DNA of 64,000 bases. Origin: Phialocephala subalpina (taxonomy: Eukaryota > Ascomycota > Leotiomycetes > Helotiales > Mollisiaceae). Position 1 is the first letter of the stretch. The number at the start of each line of letters is the position of its first letter. The stretch lies in the NCBI GenBank assembly GCA_900073065.1, contig FJOG01000007.1:815848-879847 (forward strand). Direction: 5' to 3'. The translations under genes were made by a program, and so were the position numbers. The notes beneath the pieces were generated by a model. It made no database searches, had not been told where the DNA came from, and saw only the letters and a program-made list of their open reading frames with translations. This document shows, piece after piece, positions 1 through 9,356 of the stretch.

Positions 1-69
1 CCTCCATGTCCTTATCGCCTAGAGTTTTCTCCTTTCTATCAATCGTCTTCTGCAAAGATTCGTTCTTTC

Positions 70-487
70 TCAATGCAGCGTCTCGCTCGCGGACTGACAG
101 CTTGGGCAACAATCTCCGGTGCATGCGCAGCCTGGGCATAAGAGGTCGTGAGAGAAATTAGTAAGAGGTTGCATCATTCCACAGATTGGGCACACTCTCT
201 CGGTGGGTAGCAACGGTTTTGGTTGATTTTTCACTTTCTGGGTTCTGTATGCTCTGTTTGCTGCACTGTATGCCTTGGCCAAAGTGGTCTTTGTTGGTTT
301 GCCAGAATTGGTGACGACTTTAGTCAATCTACTAGTCGAAGCTGGAGAAGCGGTAGGGTCATGGTGTTCTGTTTGGCCTGATGCTTCCTCACGACCACCA
401 GAGATACCTCGTGCAGTGATAACCTCTCCTGCAGCAAGTATTTTAGTAATATTGGCTCTCTCCTGTTCCGTGATCTGCTTCTCAAGC
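70..487 (-). CDS. 3' exon of a small Cys-rich (zinc-ribbon-like) protein
   Basis: The minus-strand frame stays open for about 139 codons. It starts just after a good acceptor (ccttag, next to an in-frame TAG that lies in the intron) and ends at TGA 70-72. The C-terminal third carries CPICG, then about 14 residues later CPGCACTGDCC and CPSC, a clustered CxxC pattern typical of a zinc ribbon or treble clef. The N-terminal part is charged and Ser/Thr-rich. I do not recognise the family. The 5' exon was not settled: an ATG at 772 with a Lys/Leu-rich stretch is a candidate, but the donor joining it in frame is weak. Function unknown; metal binding is inferred from the cysteines only. Confidence 0.5.
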
Positions 488-777
488 TAAGGTGTGTAGT
501 TCGAGGCTCATGCGGCTGCGTTCGTTGGTAGTAGATGGCTAGTATGCGCTTGAGTGTGGCGATAGTATACCTTCAATCAAATGCACGGGTCAGCAACCCC
601 TAGGTAGGACAGAAGAGGGGTTTTTCAATGTCCAAGCTGTTTTGGCGCATTAAGAAAGTTGAGATAAAAGATACATACAGATCAAGGTGAAAACCAAAAA
701 GAGTTTGAGGGACAGCTTTCGAAGATTTATTTGCTCGTTTTCGTGGGCGTCGCGATTCATGGTTCTTGCCATGGCGG

Positions 778-1163
778 GGTGCGGGGTTTGGGTGATTGCT
801 GGCTGAAATATGTGGAGTGCGGAGTGCGGAGTGCGGTGCTGACTGAAGTGGAAATCAAGTTGTGTTTCTTATGATGTTGTCGTTGGGAGGAAAGGCAGAT
901 GGAGGGGACACAGAAGCGCGAGTAAAGGACTTCCTAATTCGGCTGTGAACGAGCGCGCGAAAGAGGCTAGAGAGAGAGAACCTATGACTCTGTATTCTAG
1001 CGACAGCAAGAGGGCTCTCGTCTAAGGCTACTTAATTCCACCTCGACTTTTGAAGCTTTGGCACCGAAAGACTTCAACAAAACCTTTGTGAAGGGAATAA
1101 GCAGATTACCTCTCAGAAATACTTTTTATTTTTATTTTTTAGCTGCTGACCTTCGAAACATCG
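778..1163. other. intergenic stretch
   Basis: It contains a short triplicated GAGTGCG run near 820-836 and purine-rich segments. No coding signal is visible. It separates the Cys-rich gene from the 3' end of the SAT4-family gene; both are read leftward. Confidence 0.5.
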
Positions 1164-2663
1164 CTAGACATGCCCCAAAGGCAAACTCTCCGACGTAACG
1201 TAAAAACTCTTCTGTACCATATAATTTTGCTTTGTATTTTCGACTCCAGGGAGCGGGGGCTGGGGCTTATTGAGATGATCGTCGCTGCCATTGCCATCGT
1301 ATCCTCCGGCGTTGGTACGAATGGTGGTCATAGTGATACCCATATTTTGCGGTCGGAATTTTTGTCCCCCACCTTCTTCTATGCGCCTAAACGTATTGCC
1401 TCCTGATCGATTGTTGTTATCCAAGTGCTGGCTGGCGTCCGAAGATTTCAATGGAGGTCTATTACGTAGAATACGCAAGAGCGGGCGAAGCGTAGCGAGG
1501 CAGCCTACAATTATTTGAGTTAATAGTTCTCGAGTAGAACAGAACGTGTTTAGAGAAAATACGTACTAGCAAAAATACCGAGCCCAACTTCAATATCGGT
1601 CCATAATGCGATGTCGGTAGTAGCCCCTGAGAATACAGTCAGTGTGCTGCACGAAAATAAAAAGAATGCGAGAGTGAGGGAAGACTGACAGAGCCAATCA
1701 GAATCCGCAAATGTGTGGAGAAAGGGCAATCGAATAATGGTAGCGGAACTTGCAATGCAAGCAATGCCAAGAATACCTGCCACCAGAGTCTTCGTCCGTG
1801 TATTCATCTGCAAGTTCCTGTTTACGTGACACCTTCGAGTCAGCATGCTTCTTTCAAACAATATCGGGAGTTGTTCGAGAGTAATATGCATGCTTTTGGG
1901 TACTGCACGAGTAAAACTCTTGAAACTGCTAAAGGGGAAATGCCACTCTGGAAAGTCACATACCAGACCAAAAAGATGGGTAGCAGGCCAACCGTAAAAT
2001 CGCACGTGCCAGCGCAGATACTATAAAGCCAGCTCATGGCGATGATCACTTGCCAATCGATACATGTCCCATGCCGACTCTTGTCCCAGAAATAGGTGAG
2101 TGGGTGGCACTGCAAGAGAAGGACAAGCGAGAGGACGAGCCCGGTGAGAAGAGTCACTGCCATGACCGAATAGAGAATCCACTTATGGAGTTGCTTGACG
2201 GCGATCCGTAAAAGAAAGATGCAAATGGAAGCTTTGAGAGCCATCGAGGTGAAGCCATACGCGACTTCACAGAGCCACCAGAGCTAGACCGAAGATATTA
2301 GTAGACTGAAAAACATTTAAGGAGGCTGTATGCGTGGTACTCTTTTAGCAATAATGATATGCTCCGCTGTAAGATTTGCCTCGTGCTGTCCTGTTCCATA
2401 AAAGCTGGCCGTAACCATACAAACAGTTAACACAGTATAAAAAACCTACGTTGCCAACACGTCAGAGAGGCCCAGGAAAGCAGACCCAGAGACAAATTTA
2501 CCAATGCTAGAACCATAAGTCCATCATCCCATCCAAAAGATTTGATAAGTTTTAATCGAACATAACATCGTAGGCTAACTGATATCCAGGCCAGGACACC
2601 AAAAGTGCCTGCTACGGCCCGCACCGAAAGACTCCGGTCCCCAGGTACTCGAACTTCCGCCAT
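1164..2663 (-). CDS. SAT4-family (fungal rhodopsin-like) integral membrane protein
   Basis: Five exons join in frame: 2461-2663, 2341-2404, 1964-2283, 1567-1817 and 1164-1504, for 392 residues. Start is ATG 2663. Recognised from the family's ordered landmarks: SFGWDD after TM1, YGTGQH at the start of exon 2, LWWLCEVAYGF (loop-TM junction), a Cys-rich CHPLTYFW, DFTVGLLPIFLVW plus NLQMNTRTK across the exon 3/4 junction, and IEVGLGIFASCLATLRPLLR across exon 4/5. Seven hydrophobic segments are expected, with a hydrophilic Gly/Asn-rich C-tail of about 100 residues. The exon-1 donor (gtgttg) is weak but is the only one that keeps the YGTG frame. In the family some members are linked to surface sensing (PTH11-type) but ligands are mostly unknown; plasma membrane location is inferred. 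Confidence 0.85.
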
Positions 2664-3558
2664 TTTATTTTAGACGAAGGATTTGCCATCTTGGTGGGAG
2701 TGGGAAACAGCTTTCTTATCATCATCCATCCGTGGGTTCCGAGAGTATCCCCGTACAGCAACCCGGGACTATTCCCGTTAGCTCGGGCTATTTGGGCAGG
2801 TGAAACTGGGGGTCAGGCTTCTAGCGCAACACTTGCAACGGTTTGGTATCCAAAAGTGATACCCCTGAGGCTTAGCGAGAGTACTTTAAACTAAGTATCC
2901 GCAGCTACTCCACAGAAGTAACGGCTAAAGGACTGATTGTGCGCCTGGCTAATGGTGCGGAGATGCATCACGAGCAGAATGAGTGCAGAACCTCAAACAC
3001 ATGCTCCTTCCCCTTCCCCTTCTAGAATAGGGGCAAATCTTGGGCTGTCTATCCATCCCAAACCAGATGGCGATCGCAATGCATGGCCAATGAGGAAATT
3101 TTGAATCAAGACCAGACGATGCGTTACTTCAGATGCAACCAAGTTCTCGAGTTGTGCCGCATCTTCTAGAATGGTCACACCCGCTCTGTGTTTTCAAATT
3201 CTTAATATGTTCTCATTATTCGTAGTGGACGGGTTATACCTGGGGTATTCGGTTTGTATATAGCCGAGCTTGTTGGTCCCCTTTAAATCACATGCTTATC
3301 CACTAACATCGAGCCCCGGACAGCATGTTCATCGGAATTTTCAACCTTTTCCCTCCCCACCCAAAGCCCGGCTTCAACCGGCCCATCCCAGCAGCACTCC
3401 GCCCACACAAACTCAACTGGACCTGTTGCATGTGCATCGGCCCGAGGACAAGGGATGGCACGCACGCGGCTCTGAGCCAGGTTAGACCAGTTGAGCGTAT
3501 TCTCGATTGGGGAACAGAGTTGTTTCCATTTACTACTTGCAGCCTGGGGAAACGATTT
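2664..3558. other. intergenic stretch
   Basis: Upstream region of the SAT4-family gene. Short ORFs on both strands show no recognisable motif. I see no gene here; the right end leads into the foldback sequence. Confidence 0.5.
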
Positions 3559-3674
3559 CGAAGATCCAGTTTTAAAGTAATGAGCCATGCACGTGCTATG
3601 GTCCGAGCTTTCCTTACCCAAAACGCTTGGACTACAGCACGTGCATGGCTCATTACTTGGAAGCCGGACCTTCG
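3559..3674. repeat. foldback inverted repeat (about 116 bp)
   Basis: Two perfect 23-nt arms (3575-3597 and 3636-3658) are exact reverse complements and contain CATGCACGTGC. Pairing continues outward about 16 nt (3559-3574 with 3659-3674) with five mismatches, four of them transitions in which the left arm carries A or T. It also continues inward about 12 nt imperfectly. Because the arms are palindromic, both strands encode near-identical peptides here, which creates two false overlapping ORFs. Confidence 0.85.
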
Positions 3675-3769
3675 TACATCCAAACCATCTATGAAGAGCA
3701 AATCAAGAAACGAGGAAAAGTATACTACCGAGTTCAACTGGTACCAAGCTCTTATAGCTTGCCTATTTT

Positions 3770-4140
3770 CAATACAAAAATAATAAAAATTTATATTATA
3801 ATTAATATTAAATTTATTATTAAGAAAATTTATTATTTATAAAGATTTACTTTCTAATATAAATACCCTTGATTTTCTAGAAGGCTCTTTTTACCCTTCT
3901 TATGATTTCCAATAATTCTTTTTCAAATTAAAAAGTAAGATTTGAATAAAAATATTAAAATAATTAATAAAAAAAATATTAATATATTAATATATTAAAT
4001 AAAAAGATTCTTATTCTTATTTTTAATTTTAAATAATTGTATATGTAACCTTTAAATCCTTTTATTAAAAGTTAATTATAATTAATATAATTTTTTTATA
4101 ATAATTTCTTTAATAATATTAATCTGGTATTAAAGCCAAG
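3770..4140. repeat. AT-rich island, RIP-like
   Basis: Extremely A+T-rich sequence with long TTTATTATTAA-type runs and almost no CpG, in sharp contrast to both flanks. It has no ORF of note and no visible terminal repeats. This composition is typical of repeat DNA exhausted by RIP; the original element cannot be identified by eye. Confidence 0.6.
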
Positions 4141-4192
4141 CCTGGTTATAAGCTTTCTTTATCATAGGATCGCTGGAATTGACCTGGAATAA

Positions 4193-4714
4193 TTAGTAAG
4201 AACCTAACCATATCGATCTGTATAAGTAGCTTACCGCAAGCGTTGATATTTGTTCTTCCTCCGAAGGTTCATGCTTCCTATACTTCCTCATGACGAAGGT
4301 GAGAACATTCCTAGACATCGGCGGCAGTTGACCAATCGCCTCATCGGTACATTCATTGAGAGATATAAACGTCGGGCTCTCTCTAAGAACCTTCTCCGTC
4401 GATCCAAGGTTATGTGACGCCATGTTGTATACTGGGCTGAGTGGCGTATAGAGTTGTTGATCTTGGGAGAAGTCGGATCGGAGACGAAGGTATTTATGAC
4501 GGTAGAAAGACTCGAAAGCACCAAGCGAGGCTAGCTCTACAGCGTTGTGAAGCGGCGAACGACGTGAATGTTGGATGGTGGGTGAGTAGCGAAGCTGAGC
4601 CGCTGTATTCATTGCTCGATTAGCAAAGTGTTCGGCCTTCACGACGCGATTGAATGCCCCCCTTTTGGGGTTGGGAATTTCAATCTGGAAAGCTGTACAG
4701 GCAAGATTGGACAA
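4193..4714 (-). CDS. hypothetical protein, possibly a degenerate ankyrin-type fragment
   Basis: A 173-codon open frame. The middle contains SPLHNAVELASLG and YTPLSPVYN, which resemble the TPLH-A core of ankyrin repeats spaced roughly 38 residues apart, and the C-terminal third is charged. It does not match any family I recognise confidently. It lies between the AT-rich island and a relic transporter exon, so it may be a remnant. The start used is simply the first codon of the open frame and could be wrong. Confidence 0.3.
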   Translation of the reverse strand: MSNLACTAFQIEIPNPKRGAFNRVVKAEHFANRAMNTAAQLRYSPTIQHSRRSPLHNAVELASLGAFESFYRHKYLRLRSDFSQDQQLYTPLSPVYNMASHNLGSTEKVLRESPTFISLNECTDEAIGQLPPMSRNVLTFVMRKYRKHEPSEEEQISTLAVSYLYRSIWLGSY

Positions 4715-5095
4715 TCAAGGGGTGTTTGGTAATCTCCGAGATGTTGTTTAGACACTAACCTGCTGCAAGCATAATCCAGAGCTAGAATGTCTGTGGTAGT
4801 TAAAGAAGCTTTTATGCTCGAAAGATACCTAGAGAATTTCGAACAACAAAAGGCATCAAAGGATGTTCGGGATAATTAGATTTATGTATCAAAGCTGAAC
4901 CTTCGCGGTTTTCCCACATCAGAGGAATGATGTGCTTTGAGCAAAGCCTTACAAAAGTCCGTTTCAAGAATCCACAATAGACAAACACGCAGCTGCCTAC
5001 GCAGAATCCGCAGGGGCACCGGAGCGAGCGAAAGGTGTACTTACAATTGCTCAACACTTGAAAAGCACAGCCCACTACTCCTTGCCTGTGGCGGG

Positions 5096-5176
5096 TTAAT
5101 GACTGTACCGAAAATTCACATTCTCTTTGTCCGTCAAATCTCTGAACCATATTGTAAAATCATTCGCGCTTTCTGA
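5096..5176 (-). pseudogene. relic C-terminus of a DAL5-type MFS transporter
   Basis: A short frame ends in DLTDKENVNFRYSH and a TAA stop at 5096-5098. This is the characteristic cytoplasmic tail of fungal allantoate-permease-like (anion:cation symporter) transporters. Nothing upstream on the minus strand continues the transporter, so only the end survives. A related tail closes the broken transporter at 9244, which explains the nucleotide similarity between the two places. Confidence 0.6.
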
Positions 5177-5396
5177 AGAGGTGGTTTTTTTACGAAACCA
5201 GCAAATCCATGATGCATCTTACTATGAATCAAAGACTCAAAAGGTCTAGAGTCAGGTATACTATCAGGATCTTTCCTCCCTTCCAAATGCTCATCATCAT
5301 CTTCCATTTTCACTAGTCTAGAGCCAGCTCACTGCTGCTATTTTCCCCGCCTGGAAGACTGGAAGGAGGTACTGGTCAGAAGTTGCCACCGGTAGC

Positions 5397-7121
5397 TTAA
5401 ACCATGTGTTGTAAGCGTCTTAGGAGGCCATTTGGTTCCGTAGTTCCCTGGCTGGCGATGAAGTTGGCGCGCTCCTGTGTGTCGGCGACAGAGTAGATGC
5501 GAAGTTCATCAGCGTTACCAGAGGGGCGGAAGTGAGCAACATCGCCATTTGAAAAGATGATGCGGACTCCATCGGTGTAGATAATCTGGGTGATTGGGGC
5601 AAATCCGAATTCTGAGGAAAATACGGTTTGAAGTTGTTGGCGAATCTGGTCAAGTTGTTCGGCAAGAGGCTCCTTGAGTTCGAGGGTCGCGTGGTCAGCA
5701 TCGCGAACGATGATGTGGTCAGGATTATAGGAGACGTTCTGTACGATAGTTTCAGGGGGTGAAAATCGCTTGATGATTTTCATGCTTGTTGCACGAGGGA
5801 AATCCCGAAGCAATGAAGCACGGCTGAAACGGTGGGGAAGCGTATCGAAGAGCTCAGGCAGCGTGATATTACGGTTCTTCGCCGCGAACAGCGCGCAGAG
5901 TAGAGGAAGGACCGCGTCGCGGGTAGGAAGTGCGGTTAGGACGTTGCCGTTGCGTTCTAGGTCACTACCCGTGAGAAAGCCGCCATTGGCTTCCCACCCA
6001 ACGATCCGTCGACGTCCTTTGGAGATGGCGCGCTGCATGCCCGCGATCACATAGGGGCTGCCGATTTTTGTCTTAGGCTCGGTGACAGGGCCTAGTGGTC
6101 CGCGATCTAGGGCATCATTGCTGCTGACGGGGACGACTGCGGCATCGATACCCAGGAACTCAGAAACAACCATGCCCAAAAGGTCGCCGCCAAAAAAGCG
6201 GAGCTTGGTGCCTTCGGGAGCGAGAAGCAGCGGACGATCGCTGTCGCCGTCGGTGGAGATAATAGCGTCGAATGTCTTGCCAGTTTTGTTCCAAAGATTC
6301 TGGAGGGTGTCAAGCTGGGCCTGGTCAATGGCTTCAGTGTCAATCGGGACGAAGGTGTCGCTGCGGCCAGCCGGGGTGACTTCTGCCCCAAGAGCTTCAA
6401 AAATCTCGACCAGAAGATCACGACCCACCGCGGAATGCTGGTATGCGAGAAGCTTGATGCCTTGGAGCGTTTCGCCTTTGAAGAAATCCAGGAAGCGCTG
6501 TATGTACGCTATTCTTCCTTCAGATATTGAGGGGAGAAGATCAGATTGGGCATTGCGATTGCGGAAGACTCCCTGACTATCGAAGAGAGATTCGGCGTAT
6601 GACTGTGAGAGGAGCTCTTCGCGAGTAAGTGCAACTTTGTCGTTGATGGGCTGTTCGTCCTTCTTCATGAGCTCACCTTTGGAGGTGTTGAGTTTGTAGC
6701 CATTACGATCGAAGGGAATGTGGCTGCCTGTGACCATGATGCTGCCCTTCCCGTGCTTGAGGGCCCAGTACGTGAGAGCAGGCGTAGGAATCGCGCCTAG
6801 GTTAATGGGCCGCATACCTGTATCCTTGGAGGCCCGCATGACTGCTTGACAGAGGCCACCGCGGCCATTTTCGACGAGCTTTGTGGAGCTGGGGCGGAGG
6901 TCGTGTGCGAAATAAAAGTCGTCCCCAGCTTTGATGCCACCTTCGGATTGCGGGATTGATTGGAGATAACGAATTTCGGCCACGACGTTAGTGTAGATCT
7001 CGAGCTGAGTCAAATGGACGACTAGGCCACGGCGACCGCTTGTGCCGAATTTGAGAGGCTGTGGTTCGTAGTCAAGGTGAGAGCGAAGGGCATCGGTGGC
7101 CGCAGCTGTAGATGAGGGCAT
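5397..7121 (-). CDS. alpha-D-phosphohexomutase (phosphomannomutase/phosphoglucomutase-like)
   Basis: A single uninterrupted exon of 574 residues from ATG 7121; an upstream in-frame extension has no ATG. All four domain signatures of the superfamily are visible: the N-terminal KFGTSGRRG; the phospho-serine loop TGSHIPFDRNGYK (residues 131-143; the usual N of SHNP is I here); the metal loop DGDSDR (291-296); the sugar-specificity loop WEANGGF (376-382); and the phosphate-binding loop RPSGNADELRIY near 532-543. The family moves phosphate between C6 and C1 of hexoses through a phosphoserine. The layout resembles bacterial phosphomannomutase-like proteins more than classical fungal Pgm. Substrate is not decided by the sequence; cytosolic location inferred. 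Confidence 0.9.
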   Translation of the reverse strand: MPSSTAAATDALRSHLDYEPQPLKFGTSGRRGLVVHLTQLEIYTNVVAEIRYLQSIPQSEGGIKAGDDFYFAHDLRPSSTKLVENGRGGLCQAVMRASKDTGMRPINLGAIPTPALTYWALKHGKGSIMVTGSHIPFDRNGYKLNTSKGELMKKDEQPINDKVALTREELLSQSYAESLFDSQGVFRNRNAQSDLLPSISEGRIAYIQRFLDFFKGETLQGIKLLAYQHSAVGRDLLVEIFEALGAEVTPAGRSDTFVPIDTEAIDQAQLDTLQNLWNKTGKTFDAIISTDGDSDRPLLLAPEGTKLRFFGGDLLGMVVSEFLGIDAAVVPVSSNDALDRGPLGPVTEPKTKIGSPYVIAGMQRAISKGRRRIVGWEANGGFLTGSDLERNGNVLTALPTRDAVLPLLCALFAAKNRNITLPELFDTLPHRFSRASLLRDFPRATSMKIIKRFSPPETIVQNVSYNPDHIIVRDADHATLELKEPLAEQLDQIRQQLQTVFSSEFGFAPITQIIYTDGVRIIFSNGDVAHFRPSGNADELRIYSVADTQERANFIASQGTTEPNGLLRRLQHMV

Positions 7122-7585
7122 CTTCGTCTTTGTCTGCCACAAGTTAGGATTGTGTCGGCGTCGGTACAGTGACACTAAATAATTTGAAACTCTTGTAATC
7201 AAGCGGGTTGAAAAGGAGAGCAATAGATTGACTTCCGTCGTTGCGGCGCACAGTAGTAGTCAACGAGTGGAGGCCGTTAAAATTACAGATTTTGAAGCCC
7301 CTTAAAACTAGCGCCAGACCACGTGTTCTCATCGAAACCACGCTAACATTGGGCCCCCACAGCGGGAGCGGGAGCGGGACCACCGGGATATAGGCGAGAA
7401 GGCCCCTCCTTGAAGCACCTTCTGCGTGATGTGCAACGCTTCATTTTTTGTTCATTTGACTTTGTAAACAGGATCAATTGTCTGTATTCTGTATTATACA
7501 TTTCACTATTATAAGCACTGCAATTCGGTGGAGTTCTCACCAGCTTCGCCCAAATTATACAGAGTAACTCATGATGAAACCGATA
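7122..7585. other. upstream region of the phosphohexomutase gene
   Basis: Leader and promoter side of the mutase gene, ending at the TA where the Tc1/mariner relic begins. Contains a GGGAGCGGGAGCGGGA purine repeat near 7363. No gene seen. Confidence 0.4.
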
Positions 7586-8964
7586 CAGTTAGTGCCCTAA
7601 AGTTCCCGTGATTTTTTTTTTGACCCCGCACCCTATATTTTCCAAAAACTTAAACTTCATATAACTTTACTAATTATAATTCAAATTAAAATCTGATTAA
7701 TGCTATTAATGCGCCTATATATCCTCTCTTTAATAATATAAAAATCTCTCGAAAATATCTAAAATTAAACTTAATATTTTATGTGTTACCCTTTGGCCTT
7801 AATAATAGCTTCTATCCGAGTACTTATACTTGCACCTAAAGTATTAAATAATTCTTAGTCTAAAGTATCCCAAGCCGCTTAAAGACAAGATTCTAATCTT
7901 TATCGCGTATATTCTAACTCTAATTTGTTTATTATAACCTCCGGAAATATCTTATAATACTTAGTTTTTAAATACTATTAAATATACTCGATTAAATTCA
8001 AATCAAAAAAGTAAAAAGGCTAGTCTATAAGCTATGTGATCCCTTTAATAGCGAATTAAGCCTTAACTTTCTTAATATAATAAATAAAAGTATTATCCTA
8101 TATAAATAAATACTTTAAGTCGAGTTTTTCGTAAATTAAAGCAAATTCTGCGTCTAAAACCTCAATATAAGAATTAGCGGAATACTTATACTTCTAGCTC
8201 TCAAAATCCCAGTTTATAATATAAAAGTTAAATTACTCGAAGTCTTAAAAGTATACTTAGACTATAACTTTCATATTCTTATTCGTTCCGTAAGTTTAAA
8301 CCATTTTTGGTTACTATTTCTCTATCGATATTCAAAAGTATTATTTATCCCGTTTCCCTTGCCCCCGCTCACAAGAGCACTTATCACTCTATATATATAT
8401 TCCCTATTCCTTTGTATTTAAATGCCAATGCGCAAAGCACTAAGCAAATTACTTATTAGTATTCTTTTAAGTAAGAAATAATTATTATTTGTACTTCTAA
8501 TTTTTAATTCTATACTTTTTCAAAATCTTCTTAATAATTTTCCTTTTAAAAGTAACCTCGCAAGCTTTTATGACTTCGGTATAAAAATCCTTAGGAAAGC
8601 GGCAAACGTACTATAATATAAGTCGTTCTTTAGCGTCTAAATAGTACTTTAACCGGCCGATTCGAGGTAAAAAGTGCCCGCTATCGCGTAATACCTCTTT
8701 TTTAATTATATTATTAACGCTTATATATAAATAAAAATAAAACCGTTAGATTATAGCTTTAATTACGCTATTATTATATATATTAATAATTTGGCCTCTT
8801 TTAAACTTAGTGAGTGCCTTCTTTAAAAGAGGATTACTATTTATAGGCCCAAGAGGAATGCGTTCTAGTGGCATATTATAATATTTAAAGAAGGAGAAGG
8901 AACGCGCTTCGCGAAAAAACGCGCTTTTAAATTAAAAATCACGGGAACTTTAGGGCACGGACTA
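7586..8964 (-). mobile_element. degenerate Tc1/mariner-type DNA transposon
   Basis: About 1,379 bp bounded by inverted ends that share GTGCCCTAAAGTTCCCGTGA (7592-7611 and near 8939-8958), the outermost bases being CAGT/TAGT, and flanked by TA on both sides (7584-7585, 8965-8966). On the minus strand a decayed transposase can be read around 7960-8110: a DNTFIY-like second-aspartate region, then a LID-P-Y...DLNLIEY stretch that corresponds to the YSPDLNPIEH motif. The frame is interrupted by many TAA/TAG codons where TGG and CAA/CAG are expected. The element is very AT-rich, consistent with RIP. Not functional. Confidence 0.8.
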
Positions 8965-9356
8965 TAGAAGGACGGCTTGCATTATTTGAAAACGTGTTGC
9001 CTAATTTCATAAATAACTACTTCTCTCGCTATTTAAATTATCATATGTTTGTATAGCAATTTCCATATTCTGAAAACGTATTGCGTAATTCTAGGTCAGA
9101 TATCTAACGAGCCAATATCCACTAACCGTGCAAATATTAGACAGGTAATCGCTATTGTTTTTCCTATGAACTCGGAAATTTGAGCGATCGAGGAATTTCT
9201 TGCTTATTCAAAGCCTATAGAGACTATAGAGTACTTCATACCTCTAGTAGCTGTACCGAAACATCACATTCTCTTGTTAGTCATGTCCGTAAGCCGATTG
9301 CCAGATCATTCGTGCTTTCCGGATGTTCAGCTGCCTCTGCCTCTTTGGCCTCATTA

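Noticed and set aside
3303..3783. Two overlapping ORFs of about 150 codons on opposite strands with the same internal peptide
   Set aside because: Both are products of the palindrome at 3559-3674; the shared text is the inverted repeat read from each side.
7122..7223. N-terminal extension of the phosphohexomutase
   Set aside because: No ATG in the extension; the ATG at 7121 precedes the normal family start.
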